Shown here piece after piece: positions 25,403-33,495 of a stretch of 64,000 bases of DNA (position 1 is the first letter of the stretch; each line of letters begins with the position of its first letter). Below the pieces are notes generated by a model. The model worked only from the letters and a program-made list of their open reading frames with translations, was not told the origin of the DNA and ran no database searches. The stretch lies in the NCBI GenBank assembly GCA_041166085.1, contig JBEEFP010000083.1, positions 18,783 to 82,782 of the forward strand, read 5' to 3'. The position numbers and the translations under genes were made by a program. This DNA is from JBEEFP01 sp041166085. Lineage in GTDB: Bacteria; Actinomycetota; Acidimicrobiia; Acidimicrobiales; JAFATL01.

Positions 25403-26614
25403 ATGTACGAGTGGAGCGATGAGCACCTGATGGTCCGCGACGCCGTCCGCAGCTTCATCGAGGCGGAGATCAAGCCCAACCTCGAGGAGCTGGAGCACGG
25501 CGACACCCCGCCGTACGACGTGTTACGAAAGCTGTACAAGACCTTCGGCCTCGACGCCATGGCGGCCGACGGCTTCGACCGTCAGATCGCGGCGGAGGAG
25601 GCGGGCGAACCCCGGCAGCGGGGTGGCGGCATGGGCGGCGGCAACGCGGCCATGGCCATGATCCCGATCATCGAGCTGTGCCGGTACTGCCCGGGGATGG
25701 TGACGGCGATGGGCGTGAGCGTGGGGCTGACCTCGGCCGCGATCATGTCCAAGGGCACGACCGCGCAGAAGAAGCGGTGGGCACGCGACCTCCTCACGCT
25801 CGAGAAGGTCGGCTCGTGGGCCATCACCGAGCCTGATTCGGGTTCCGACGCCTTCGGGTCGATGAAGTCGACGGCCCGACGTGACGGCGACGAGTACCTC
25901 CTCAACGGTTCGAAGACCTTCATCACCAACGGGCCGTACGCCGACACCATCGTGTTCATCTGCAAGCTCGACGAGGGCAACGACCCCAAGGACCGCAAGA
26001 TCCTCAACTTCGTGCTCGACACCGGCATGCCCGGGCTCGAGCAGTCCAAGCCGCTGCGGAAGATGGGCATGCACAGCTCGCCGACGGGGCAGCTCTTCCT
26101 GTCGGACGTGCGCGTCGGCAAGGACCGGCTGCTCGGTGAGACCGAGGACATCGTGGGCGGCGGTCGCGAGGGCGCCAAGGAGACGTTCTCCATGGAGCGC
26201 ACCGGCGTGGCAGCAATGGCCCTCGGCATCGTCGAGCAGTGCCTCGAGCTGTCGATCGACTACGCCAAGAACCGCGTGCAGTTCGGCAAGCCCATCGGCG
26301 AGTTCCAGCTCATCCAGCTCAAGCTGGCCAAGATGGAAGTGGCTCGACTCAACATCCAGAACCTCGTCTTCCGGCAGATGGAGATGGCGGGCGCCGGCAA
26401 GGGGATGAACCTGGCCGAGGCGTCGGCATCGAAGCTGTACTCGGCCCAGGCGTGCATGGAGGTCGCCCTCGAAGCCGTGCAGCTCTTCGGTGGCAACGGC
26501 TACATGGCCGAATACCAGGTCGAGCAGCTGGCCCGCGACGCCAAGGTCCTGCAGATCTACGCGGGCACCGACGAGATCCAGGTCAGTCAGATCGCCCGTA
26601 GCCTGCTGGCGTGA
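25403..26614 (+). CDS. Acyl-CoA dehydrogenase (IVD-like catalytic arrangement)
   Basis: The 403-residue flavoprotein shows AITEPDSGSDAFGSMKSTA, the FAD motif, and RVQFGKPIGEFQLIQLKLAKM in the helical domain. An Ala replaces the usual glutamate of the C-terminal YEGT motif (IYAGTDEIQ). In isovaleryl-CoA and long-chain dehydrogenases the base comes from a different helix, so this is likely one of those types rather than inactive. A Gly-rich insertion (RGGGMGGGNAAM) lies near residue 75. Its stop overlaps the sulfotransferase-like gene (GTGA). Substrate unknown. Confidence 0.92.
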   Translation: MYEWSDEHLMVRDAVRSFIEAEIKPNLEELEHGDTPPYDVLRKLYKTFGLDAMAADGFDRQIAAEEAGEPRQRGGGMGGGNAAMAMIPIIELCRYCPGMVTAMGVSVGLTSAAIMSKGTTAQKKRWARDLLTLEKVGSWAITEPDSGSDAFGSMKSTARRDGDEYLLNGSKTFITNGPYADTIVFICKLDEGNDPKDRKILNFVLDTGMPGLEQSKPLRKMGMHSSPTGQLFLSDVRVGKDRLLGETEDIVGGGREGAKETFSMERTGVAAMALGIVEQCLELSIDYAKNRVQFGKPIGEFQLIQLKLAKMEVARLNIQNLVFRQMEMAGAGKGMNLAEASASKLYSAQACMEVALEAVQLFGGNGYMAEYQVEQLARDAKVLQIYAGTDEIQVSQIARSLLA

Positions 26615-27228
26615 CGCTTCGGATCATCGGCGCGGGTGTCGGGCGCACCGGTACCAACTCACTCCAGGTCGCGCTGCAGCAGCTGCTCGGCGGGTCCTGC
26701 TACCACATGGTCGAGGTGTTCGGGCACCCCGATCACGTGCCGATGTGGCGGGCCGCAGTGGACGGCACCATGCCCGACTGGGACGCGCTCTTCGAGGGAT
26801 ACGTGGCCGAGGTCGACTGGCCGGCGTCGGCGTTCTGGCGCCAGCTCAGCGAGCACTACCCCGATGCGCCCGTCCTGCTCTCGACGCGCGACAGCGCCGA
26901 GCAGTGGTGGCACAGCGCGGACCGCACCATCTTCGAGATCTTCAAGATGGAGAACCCGCCGATGCCGCCCGAGTGGTTCGACATGGTGTCGACCCTCTTC
27001 CGCACCACCTTCGCCGACCCGCTCGACAAGGACGCGTGCATGGCCGCCTACGAGCGGCACAACGCCGAGGTACGCGCCACCATCGGTGCCGACCGTCTCA
27101 TCGACTGGAAGCCCCGGGACGGCTGGGCGCCCATCTGTGAGCGCCTCGGTGTCGATGTCCCCGAGGAGCCTTTCCCCATCACCAACACCACGCCGGAGTT
27201 CCGCCAGATGCTCGGCCTCGACGCCTGA
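26611..27228 (+). CDS. Sulfotransferase-family P-loop protein
   Basis: The 205-residue protein begins with the PAPS-binding P-loop typical of bacterial sulfotransferase-family proteins (GAGVGRTGTNSLQVALQQL) and has VLLSTRDSAEQWW, corresponding to the 3'-phosphate-binding segment. Related proteins are common in actinobacteria next to fatty-acid genes, but few have known acceptors. The GTG start overlaps the upstream acyl-CoA dehydrogenase stop by 4 bp, so the two are translationally coupled. A convergent dipeptidase gene ends 6 bp after its stop. Confidence 0.85.
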   Translation: MTLRIIGAGVGRTGTNSLQVALQQLLGGSCYHMVEVFGHPDHVPMWRAAVDGTMPDWDALFEGYVAEVDWPASAFWRQLSEHYPDAPVLLSTRDSAEQWWHSADRTIFEIFKMENPPMPPEWFDMVSTLFRTTFADPLDKDACMAAYERHNAEVRATIGADRLIDWKPRDGWAPICERLGVDVPEEPFPITNTTPEFRQMLGLDA

Positions 27229-27233
27229 CCCCG

Positions 27234-28253
27234 TCAGGTGGGGGTGGGCTCGCAGGTCTCGAGGACGCGTAGGAAGTTGAGGCCGAGGATGCCCTCGACG
27301 TCGGGCTCGGTGAAGCCGGCGGCGAGGAGGGCATGGGTGACGAGGGGGAGATCGGTCTCGCCGCGGTAGCCGGCCATCAGACCGGGCACGCCGTTCATGT
27401 CGGTCCCGATGCAGAGGTGTTGCGGGCCGACGAGGTCGGCGACGTACTGAGCGTGGCCGACGAGGTCGCCCAGGTCCCGCACGCCCTTGCCGCGGTGGTT
27501 GTAGGGCCAGAGCCCGACCACGCCGCCGGTGCCGGCGATCGCCCGCAGCTCGTCGTCGGACAGGAAACGCGGGAAGTCCTGGCGGGCCCGGGCGCCGGAG
27601 TGGGTGGCGGCCACCGGTGCTGTCGTCCGCTCGACCACGTCGAGGACGGTGCGGTGGTCGGCGTGGGCGAGGTCGATCACCATGCCGACCTCGTTCATGC
27701 GGTCGACGACGCGTCCGCCGAACGGGCTGAGGCCCTCCCCGACCTTGCGGCGAACGGGCAGCCGTCCGGCCACGTACTGCTGCCACGGCAGACACGTGGT
27801 GCCGATCTGGTTGTCGGCCAGGTGGACGATCGTCACCACCCGCACGCCGCGCTGGGCCCAGGCATCGAGGCGATCGACGTCGTGCCCGATGGCGTCGGCA
27901 CCCTCGACGCCGAGGACGCCGGCCGGCCCGCGTCCCTGCTGGGCGCGCACTTCGGCCGCGGTGCGCACGGTGCGGCCACCCGCCCGCTCGATCTGCAGCG
28001 TGATGACCTCGAGCTGGCTGTCGACCGCCGTCCACGGGTGGTTGCGATGCCAGCGGGTCACGACGGGGTCGCCCACCGCCTTGGCAACCACCGCGTCGAC
28101 GCCGGCCTGCCCCAGCACGCTGAAGGGCTCGTCGGCCGGCATCGTCGTGCGGTTGACGAAGCGGTAGAGCGATCGGGCCGGTTGCGGGATGAACCCGATG
28201 CCGTGGGCGTGGGTGTCGACCACCAACGCGCGGGAGTGAAGGTCGGCGTTCAC
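27234..28253 (-). CDS. Membrane dipeptidase family (peptidase M19)
   Basis: This renal-dipeptidase-like zinc hydrolase has 339 residues. It keeps the HxH motif near the N terminus (DTHAHGIGF; H15 and H17), the bridging glutamate in GVEGADAI, His in ATHSGAR, and Asp in IGTDMNG, so the binuclear zinc site appears complete. Family members cleave dipeptides, some acting on D-amino-acid or beta-lactam-like substrates. There is no signal peptide, so it is probably cytoplasmic. GTG 28253 overlaps the stop of the upstream DUF983 gene (GTGA). Confidence 0.9.
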   Translation of the reverse strand: MNADLHSRALVVDTHAHGIGFIPQPARSLYRFVNRTTMPADEPFSVLGQAGVDAVVAKAVGDPVVTRWHRNHPWTAVDSQLEVITLQIERAGGRTVRTAAEVRAQQGRGPAGVLGVEGADAIGHDVDRLDAWAQRGVRVVTIVHLADNQIGTTCLPWQQYVAGRLPVRRKVGEGLSPFGGRVVDRMNEVGMVIDLAHADHRTVLDVVERTTAPVAATHSGARARQDFPRFLSDDELRAIAGTGGVVGLWPYNHRGKGVRDLGDLVGHAQYVADLVGPQHLCIGTDMNGVPGLMAGYRGETDLPLVTHALLAAGFTEPDVEGILGLNFLRVLETCEPTPT

Positions 28254-28579
28254 CAGTCCAAGCAGTCGGGGTGCATGATCATGTCGCACGCCGTCCAGAT
28301 CGTCTTGGAGAACGGATAGAAGACGAACGGGGTGGCGATGACGACGGCGAGCCCGATGACGATGAGCTTGCCGACGGGTGGGTCGGGGAGGGTCGCGATG
28401 ACTCCGATCGCGATGAAGGCGACCGCGACCAGCTGGCTCACGCCGATGTTGATCACGTAGGCGCCGAGGAAGAACCCCTCCTCGCGCTCGAACGTGTAGT
28501 TGCACCGCGGGCATCGGTCCACCATGCGGAACCAGCCCTTGAACAACTTGCCGCTTCCGCACCGCGGGCAGCGCTTCAC
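28250..28579 (-). CDS. DUF983 zinc-ribbon membrane protein
   Basis: A small protein with two CxxC knuckles (RCPRCGSGKLFKGW and RCPRCNYTFEREEGF), then two to three hydrophobic segments (ISQLVAVAFIAIG-like and VGKLIVIGLAVVIATPFVF). This is the DUF983 pattern. The exact start is uncertain: GTG 28579 gives 109 residues starting just before the first knuckle, but in-frame coding-like sequence (FKLLVRGL) extends upstream toward the nitroreductase stop at 28626 without an ATG. It is translationally coupled to the dipeptidase gene. Function unknown. Confidence 0.7.
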   Translation of the reverse strand: MKRCPRCGSGKLFKGWFRMVDRCPRCNYTFEREEGFFLGAYVINIGVSQLVAVAFIAIGVIATLPDPPVGKLIVIGLAVVIATPFVFYPFSKTIWTACDMIMHPDCLDW

Positions 28580-28625
28580 CAACCCGCGGACCAGCAGCTT
28601 GAACGGCCCTGGGCGCGGGTGGGCT

Positions 28626-29324
28626 TCAGCCGGCAGCGGATGCCTCCCGCCAGGGCTGGTTGCCGAAGCGATCGAGGTGCGTGACCTCGCCGACCGGCTT
28701 GCGCGTCGTGGGCCCGTACCTGCCACGCGGCCACCCCAATGGCACGACGCAGCACGGGTGGACGGACATGGGCAGACCCATCGCCCGCCTCGCGACGGTG
28801 GTGCTCCACAGCGGCAGGGTGATGAGCGACGCACCGAGGCCCATCGCACGCGCCGCCAGCAGCAGGTTTTGCACACTCGGATAGATGGAGCCGTAGTACG
28901 ACGACACGGCCAACGGGGGCATCGGGACGAGTGGCACCCTGCTGCCGCGGAGGCAGGCGACGACCAGCACGGGCAGCTCGGTGAAGTGCTCGACCTGCCA
29001 CTCGACAGCGCGCAGCACCTTCAGCATGTTCTCGTCGCCCTTGACCATGCGGCGCCCCACGCCCCCGTAGATCGACCACGCCCTTCGGTACTGCGCGCCG
29101 AGTGTCTCCTTGACCTGCTGGTCGCGGACGACGATCCACTCCCAGTTCTGCCCGTTGCTGCCCGTGGGCGCCTTGAGCGCCAGCTCGATGCACCGCAGCA
29201 CGACGTCGTCGTCGACCGGATCGGGGAGCAGCCGGCGCACGGCCCGCTGCGTCTCCATCGCTTCTCGGAGGGCCATGTCCAAGCCGGGCCCGACGTCGAC
29301 CAGGCCCCGTTCCGTGATGGTCAT
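28626..29324 (-). CDS. Nitroreductase-family oxidoreductase
   Basis: The 232-residue FMN-dependent protein has the family N terminus (QRAVRRLLPDPVDDDVV), the FMN-binding block LKAPTGSNGQNWEWIVV and a C-terminal LPLGWPRGRYGP-like segment (VPLGWPRGRYGP). Such enzymes reduce nitro groups, quinones or other electrophiles with NAD(P)H. ATG 29324 is chosen because MTITERG matches the fold start; the open frame extends upstream through the operator region. The divergent TetR gene starts 58 bp away, and its tandem operator lies between them, so repression of this gene by that TetR protein is likely. Confidence 0.9.
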   Translation of the reverse strand: MTITERGLVDVGPGLDMALREAMETQRAVRRLLPDPVDDDVVLRCIELALKAPTGSNGQNWEWIVVRDQQVKETLGAQYRRAWSIYGGVGRRMVKGDENMLKVLRAVEWQVEHFTELPVLVVACLRGSRVPLVPMPPLAVSSYYGSIYPSVQNLLLAARAMGLGASLITLPLWSTTVARRAMGLPMSVHPCCVVPLGWPRGRYGPTTRKPVGEVTHLDRFGNQPWREASAAG

Positions 29325-29352
29325 GGCGTCGACCCTACCCACCCCTTGACGT

Positions 29353-29382
29353 GTTACCGCTAGTAACGTTACTGTGGGTAAC
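29353..29382. promoter_or_regulatory. Tandem TetR-type operator overlapping promoter of the TetR gene
   Basis: Two abutting 15-bp inverted repeats, GTTAC-N5-GTAAC (29353-29367 and 29368-29382), end exactly at the TetR ATG (29383). A TTGACG -35 (29346-29351) and a TTACTG -10 candidate (29369-29374) with 17-bp spacing overlap them. Binding would therefore block this promoter and probably the divergent nitroreductase promoter. Confidence 0.75.
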
Positions 29383-30081
29383 ATGCCGACCGACGAGAAC
29401 CGTGACGCGCTCCGCGAGGCGCGAGAGGCCCGCCGGGCCCAACGGGTGGAGCGCCACGCCCGCCGCCACACCCGCCACGACCACACCGACCGGGACACCC
29501 GGCGCCTCGAGCGCCGTCAGGGCCTGCTCGACGCGGCCGTCGAGGTCATCCGCCGCGACGGCCCCAACGTCTCGATGGAGGCCATCGCCGCCGCCGCCGG
29601 CGTGAGCAAGCCCATCGTCTATCGCCACTTCGGCGACCGGTCCGGGCTGGTGGCCGCCCTTGCCAACCGCTTCAGCGACGACCTCATGGGCGCGTTGCAG
29701 GCGTCTCTCCAGCGCGACGCCGAACCGCGGGACCTCCTGGTCGGCACCATCGACGCCTTCCTTGCTTTCGTCGAGAAGGAACCGAACCTCTACCGCTTCG
29801 TCGTCCAGCACGACGACGGTGGGGCCGAGGAGATGGCGGGCTTCGTCCGTCAGGTCGCGCAACAGGTCGCCATCGTGCTCGGTGAGCGGCTGCGCCAGAT
29901 CGGCCACGACTCAGGCGCCGCCGAGCCCTGGGCCTACGGGCTCGTCGGCATGGTGCACTTCGCCGGCGACTGGTGGATCGAGCGCGGGGCCATGCCCCGG
30001 GCCCGTCTGGTCGAGTACCTCACCGCCTTGGTCTGGGACGGCCTGGCCGCACTCGACAACGGCCAGGAAGCGAGCGCGTGA
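29383..30081 (+). CDS. TetR-family transcriptional regulator
   Basis: The 232-residue repressor-type protein has an unusual N-terminal extension of about 45 residues rich in Arg, His and Asp (REAREARRAQRVERHARRH). The TetR helix-turn-helix follows (LLDAAVEVIRRDG, SMEAIAAAAGVSKPIVYRHFG), then an all-helical ligand domain. The ATG at 29383 immediately follows the tandem GTTAC operator and is 8 nt from the -10 candidate, so a leaderless, autoregulated transcript is plausible. The downstream membrane-protein gene starts in its stop codon. Ligand unknown; control of the divergent nitroreductase suggests a toxic aromatic or quinone. Confidence 0.9.
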   Translation: MPTDENRDALREAREARRAQRVERHARRHTRHDHTDRDTRRLERRQGLLDAAVEVIRRDGPNVSMEAIAAAAGVSKPIVYRHFGDRSGLVAALANRFSDDLMGALQASLQRDAEPRDLLVGTIDAFLAFVEKEPNLYRFVVQHDDGGAEEMAGFVRQVAQQVAIVLGERLRQIGHDSGAAEPWAYGLVGMVHFAGDWWIERGAMPRARLVEYLTALVWDGLAALDNGQEASA

Positions 30082-31907
30082 TGATCGCCACGGCCGCAGG
30101 GGTCGCCACGAAAGGCGCTGACAGTTGGGTGCCGATGCTCGTCATGGTCGGCGCCTTCCTCGCCATCGTTGCCGGACTCACCATCAGGGGCCGATCCGAC
30201 GCGACAGCGTGGTGGGCCCGGCTGGTTCTGCGACCTGCGGACAGCCTGCAGCGCCTCACCGGGATCCCGGGGTGGGCGGCTGTCACCGTCGGCATCGGGC
30301 TGTACGGCCTGCTCATCGCGGGCGCCGGCTTCTACAGCGACGTCTCCTGGCACATCGCCCTCGGTCGCGACAAGGAGCTGTTCACCCCGCCGCACACCGA
30401 GATCGTCCTCGGTTTGACGTTGATCTTCCTCGCTGCCGTCGCGGGCGTGGCGGTCGCGTCGCTCTCGAAGGCCGATGTCGGGTTGCGCTGGCGCGGATTG
30501 CGCGTGCCGTGGTCCACCATTCCGCTCGGCCTGCTCGGCGCGTCGGCCGTGATGGGCTTCCCCCTCGACGACCTCTGGCACGCGCGCTACGGCATCGACG
30601 TCACGATGTGGAGCCCGACCCACATGCTGATGATCCTCGGGGCGTCGTTCAGCGGGCTGGCGTCGTGGCTGGTGCTGGCGGAGGCCGGTGTGTCACCGCG
30701 TCGCACGGGCTGGGCGCGCGGCGTGCACGTGGTGGCGGCGTGGCTGACGCTGCAGGGTCTCGTCGCCTCCCAGGGCGAGTTCTCCTTCGGCGTGCCCCAG
30801 TTCCAGCAGCTCTACCTGCCGGTGTTGATCTGCCTGGCCGCGGGGTTCGCTCTTGTCGCCAGCCGACTCGTGCTGGGCCCGTGGTGGACGCTCGGCATCG
30901 TCGTCGTCAACGTCGTGCTGCAGCAGACGCGACTGCTCAACCCTTCCAGTGACGGCTTGGTGCAGACGCGCGCCGGCGGCATCTACGTCGTGTCCGCCCT
31001 CGTCGTCGAGGGCATCGCCCTGCTGTGGGGCACGCAGCACCGGCTCCGCTTCGCGATGCTGTCGGGCCTCGGCGTGGGCACCATCGGCCTGGCGGGGGAG
31101 TGGTGGTGGAACCAGCACGCGTACCAGCCGTGGCACGCCAGCCTCCTGCCCGACGCGCTGATCCTCGGTGTGATCGTGGCGGTGGGCTCGGCCGTCCTCG
31201 GTGTGGCGTTCGGCAGCTCGGTTGCACGCGAGCCGAGCCACGGCATTCCCCGCGCCGCCCTCGTGGTCGCCGGCGTGGCCGTGCTGGCCGCGTTGGCCTG
31301 GCCCTTCCCCCGCGGTGTCGGCCGGGTGGACGCCGACCTCGCCGTCCGCCCCGTCGCGGGCGGCAAGGCCGAAGTGACCGTGCGGCTCGACCCGCCTGGC
31401 GCGGCCGACGATGCTCGCTGGTTCCAGGCGAGCGCCTGGCAGGGCGGGAGCCTGGTGCTGGCCGAGATGAAGAAGACCGGTCCTGGCACCTATCGCGCCG
31501 ACAGGCCCGTCCCTGTGACGGGTCGCTTCAAGACGCTCGTGCGTCTGCACCGCGGCTCCGAGCTCATGGCCGTTCCCGTGCGTCTGCCCGCCGACCCCGA
31601 GATCGGCAAGGCCGAGATCCCGGCCGTGGACCGCCACGTGCGGTTCGTGAACGAGCGTCAGTACCTGCTGCGCGAGACGCACGGTGGGGCCGCGTGGTTC
31701 GCCGTCGTCATCGACGGACTGCTCGTGCTCGTCGCCATCGCATGGGTCACCGCTTTCGCCGTCGCCAGCCAGCGCATCCGCCCGCGCCGCGCGTCACATG
31801 ACCCTGACGGTGCCCTTCATGCTGGGGTGGATGTCGCAGTGGTAGGCGTAGGTGCCGGTCGTGTCGAAGGTGTGGCCGAAGCTCCCGCTGGGGTTGAGCG
31901 TCGCTGA
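30081..31907 (+). CDS. Large polytopic membrane protein, possibly copper/redox related
   Basis: The 608-residue protein has about eleven hydrophobic helices over the first about 430 residues, followed by an extracytoplasmic beta-rich domain (about 440-560; VDADLAVRPVAGGKAEVTVRL) and a last transmembrane helix (WFAVVIDGLLVLVAIAWV). The family is not recognised with certainty. It begins in the TetR stop codon (TGATG; GTG 30078 is an alternative). The final about 38 codons overlap the convergent cupredoxin gene by 114 bp, and this tail (GALHAGVDVAVVG...) looks like antisense read-through, so the original stop may have been lost. Linkage to two cupredoxins suggests a metal or electron-transfer role. 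Confidence 0.75.
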   Translation: MIATAAGVATKGADSWVPMLVMVGAFLAIVAGLTIRGRSDATAWWARLVLRPADSLQRLTGIPGWAAVTVGIGLYGLLIAGAGFYSDVSWHIALGRDKELFTPPHTEIVLGLTLIFLAAVAGVAVASLSKADVGLRWRGLRVPWSTIPLGLLGASAVMGFPLDDLWHARYGIDVTMWSPTHMLMILGASFSGLASWLVLAEAGVSPRRTGWARGVHVVAAWLTLQGLVASQGEFSFGVPQFQQLYLPVLICLAAGFALVASRLVLGPWWTLGIVVVNVVLQQTRLLNPSSDGLVQTRAGGIYVVSALVVEGIALLWGTQHRLRFAMLSGLGVGTIGLAGEWWWNQHAYQPWHASLLPDALILGVIVAVGSAVLGVAFGSSVAREPSHGIPRAALVVAGVAVLAALAWPFPRGVGRVDADLAVRPVAGGKAEVTVRLDPPGAADDARWFQASAWQGGSLVLAEMKKTGPGTYRADRPVPVTGRFKTLVRLHRGSELMAVPVRLPADPEIGKAEIPAVDRHVRFVNERQYLLRETHGGAAWFAVVIDGLLVLVAIAWVTAFAVASQRIRPRRASHDPDGALHAGVDVAVVGVGAGRVEGVAEAPAGVERR

Positions 31908-32339
31908 GAACGAGCCGTCGTCGGCCGTCCAGGTGTGGGTGTGCATCCCCTTGTTGGTGGCGGTGACCTTGGCGCCCCTGGCGACGGTGAGGACAGCCGG
32001 GCTGAACGAGTAGTCCGCGACGGTGATGGCCCCCGCCGCGGCCGCAGGTGGGGACGTGGCCGGCGGCGACGTCGTGGGCGCCTTGGTCGCCGGCGGCGCC
32101 GCGGCGGCGGCGCGGGGGGCCGCGGTGGGCCGGGTGGTGGCGGGCCGGCCGGTGGTGACGGGCGACGCTGCCGCCGTGGTCGTGGTCACGTCGGCCGCGG
32201 CCGCCACCGTCGTCTCCGTGGTGGACGTCGTCGCCTTCACCGCCGCCGCCACCTTGCCCTTGTCACCGCTGCTCGAGCTGCACGCGCCCAGCAGGACGAC
32301 CAGCGCGAGCGCGGCGATCCAGCGCCCGCTAGTAGCCAT
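31794..32339 (-). CDS. Cupredoxin lipoprotein 1
   Basis: The 181-residue secreted protein starts with a lipobox signal (ALALVVLLGACSS; lipidated Cys in GAC). A long Thr/Ala/Pro-rich linker follows, probably spanning the cell-wall region, then a C-terminal plastocyanin-like domain of about 90 residues. Copper ligands fit the type 1 pattern: His in HTHTW and Cys-His-Met in YHCDIHPSMKG. It is likely a surface copper-binding electron carrier. ATG 32339 lies 11 bp upstream of the stop of cupredoxin 2 on the same strand (ATGGCTACTAG), indicating coupled translation. Its 3' end overlaps the membrane-protein gene. Confidence 0.88.
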   Translation of the reverse strand: MATSGRWIAALALVVLLGACSSSSGDKGKVAAAVKATTSTTETTVAAAADVTTTTAAASPVTTGRPATTRPTAAPRAAAAAPPATKAPTTSPPATSPPAAAAGAITVADYSFSPAVLTVARGAKVTATNKGMHTHTWTADDGSFSATLNPSGSFGHTFDTTGTYAYHCDIHPSMKGTVRVM

Positions 32340-32841
32340 TCGACGAAGCGGCCGTCGTGGGCGTCGCGCCGCTGGCACCACCCACCGTTGCGCCCTCCTT
32401 GGTGAAGACCGCTCCCTGCATGCCGCTGGCCTGGTGGAAGCGGCAGAAGAAGGCGACGGCGTCCGCGTTGGGGACCGTGATGTCCACCGTCGCGCTCTCG
32501 CCCGGCTTGATCTCTTTGTCGACCCCGAGGTCGGTGCTGGTGAACGTGTGGGTGGCGCTGCCCTCGTTCTTCACCGTGACGGTGAGCTTCTGGCCCGCCG
32601 TCGCCTTGATGAAGGTGGGGTTGAAGTAATAGTCGTCGGTCTCGATGGCGAGCGTCGTGGCGCCGGTGGCGTCCTTGGTGCCCTTGTTCGTCACCTTGCC
32701 CGACAGCTGCACAGGGGTCGAGGTGGCGGCGCCGTTGGTGCCTGGCTTCGCCGTCGTCTTGCTGCTGTTGCTGCTCTTGTCGCTCCCGCACGCGGCCAGG
32801 CCCAACGTCAGCAACATCACCACTACCACCAGCTTGCGCAT
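32329..32841 (-). CDS. Cupredoxin lipoprotein 2
   Basis: The 170-residue secreted protein has a basic-hydrophobic signal with lipobox (LLTLGLAACGS). A Ser/Thr-rich linker follows, then a plastocyanin/azurin-like domain with His in ATHTFTS and the ligand loop FFCRFHQASGMQG (Cys, His, Met). It is a paralogue of cupredoxin 1 and is translated first in the operon, from ATG 32841 behind an AGGAGGAA ribosome-binding site. The divergent ECF sigma factor gene begins 93 bp away and could control both genes. An electron-transfer or copper-buffering role is inferred. Confidence 0.88.
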   Translation of the reverse strand: MRKLVVVVMLLTLGLAACGSDKSSNSSKTTAKPGTNGAATSTPVQLSGKVTNKGTKDATGATTLAIETDDYYFNPTFIKATAGQKLTVTVKNEGSATHTFTSTDLGVDKEIKPGESATVDITVPNADAVAFFCRFHQASGMQGAVFTKEGATVGGASGATPTTAASSNGY

Positions 32842-32934
32842 CCGGGTTCCTCCTCGTCGTCCACCAGTAGTACGGGCGAAGCGGCCAATTGGTTTGCTTG
32901 ACAATCCCTCCCGGCCCCTCGACCGTATTCCTTG

Positions 32935-33495
32935 GTGTGGGCCGCCCCGGATGATGCGCTGCTCGCTGGCGTGGCCGCCGGCGACCGTGATGCCCTGGTC
33001 GCGTTCATCCGCAGGTTCCAGCGCCGGGTCTTCGGGTTGGCGGTGTCCGTCGTCGGTGATCCGGTCCTCGCGGAGGACATCGCCCAGGAGGCGTTCGTGC
33101 GGGCATGGCGGAACGCGGCGGCGTTCGACGCTCGGCGCGGCTCGGTTGCCAGCTGGCTCCTGACGGTGACACGCAATCTCGCGATCGACGCCCTCCGGCT
33201 CCGGCGGGCCGAGCCCGTCGACCCCGACACGCTGCTCGCGTTGCACCTGCCATCGGCCGAGGCGTCGCCACTCGACGTGACGACCGCTCGCGAGGACGCG
33301 GCCCGGTTGGCCGTCGCGCTGCGGGCCCTGCCCACGGAGCAACGCCGCGCCGTGGTGCTCGCCGGCATCGGCGGACGGACCGCTCGCGAGGTCGCGGAGA
33401 TCGAGGACGTCCCGCTCGGTACGGCGAAGACACGCATTCGCACAGCCATGGCCAAGCTGCGCGAGAGCCTCCTCTCGGAGCACGAGGATGACTGA
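32935..33495 (+). CDS. ECF-type RNA polymerase sigma factor
   Basis: The 186-residue sigma factor has region 2 (VVGDPVLAEDIAQEAFVRAWRNAAAFD) and region 4 (LPTEQRRAVVLAGIGGRTAREVAEI, then PLGTAKTRIRTAMAKLRE) separated by a short linker, and no regions 1 or 3. It redirects RNA polymerase to a small regulon; the neighbouring cupredoxin genes are plausible targets. GTG 32935 is chosen over TTG 32932. It overlaps the anti-sigma gene by 8 bp, the usual arrangement for co-synthesised regulator and inhibitor. Confidence 0.92.
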   Translation: MWAAPDDALLAGVAAGDRDALVAFIRRFQRRVFGLAVSVVGDPVLAEDIAQEAFVRAWRNAAAFDARRGSVASWLLTVTRNLAIDALRLRRAEPVDPDTLLALHLPSAEASPLDVTTAREDAARLAVALRALPTEQRRAVVLAGIGGRTAREVAEIEDVPLGTAKTRIRTAMAKLRESLLSEHEDD

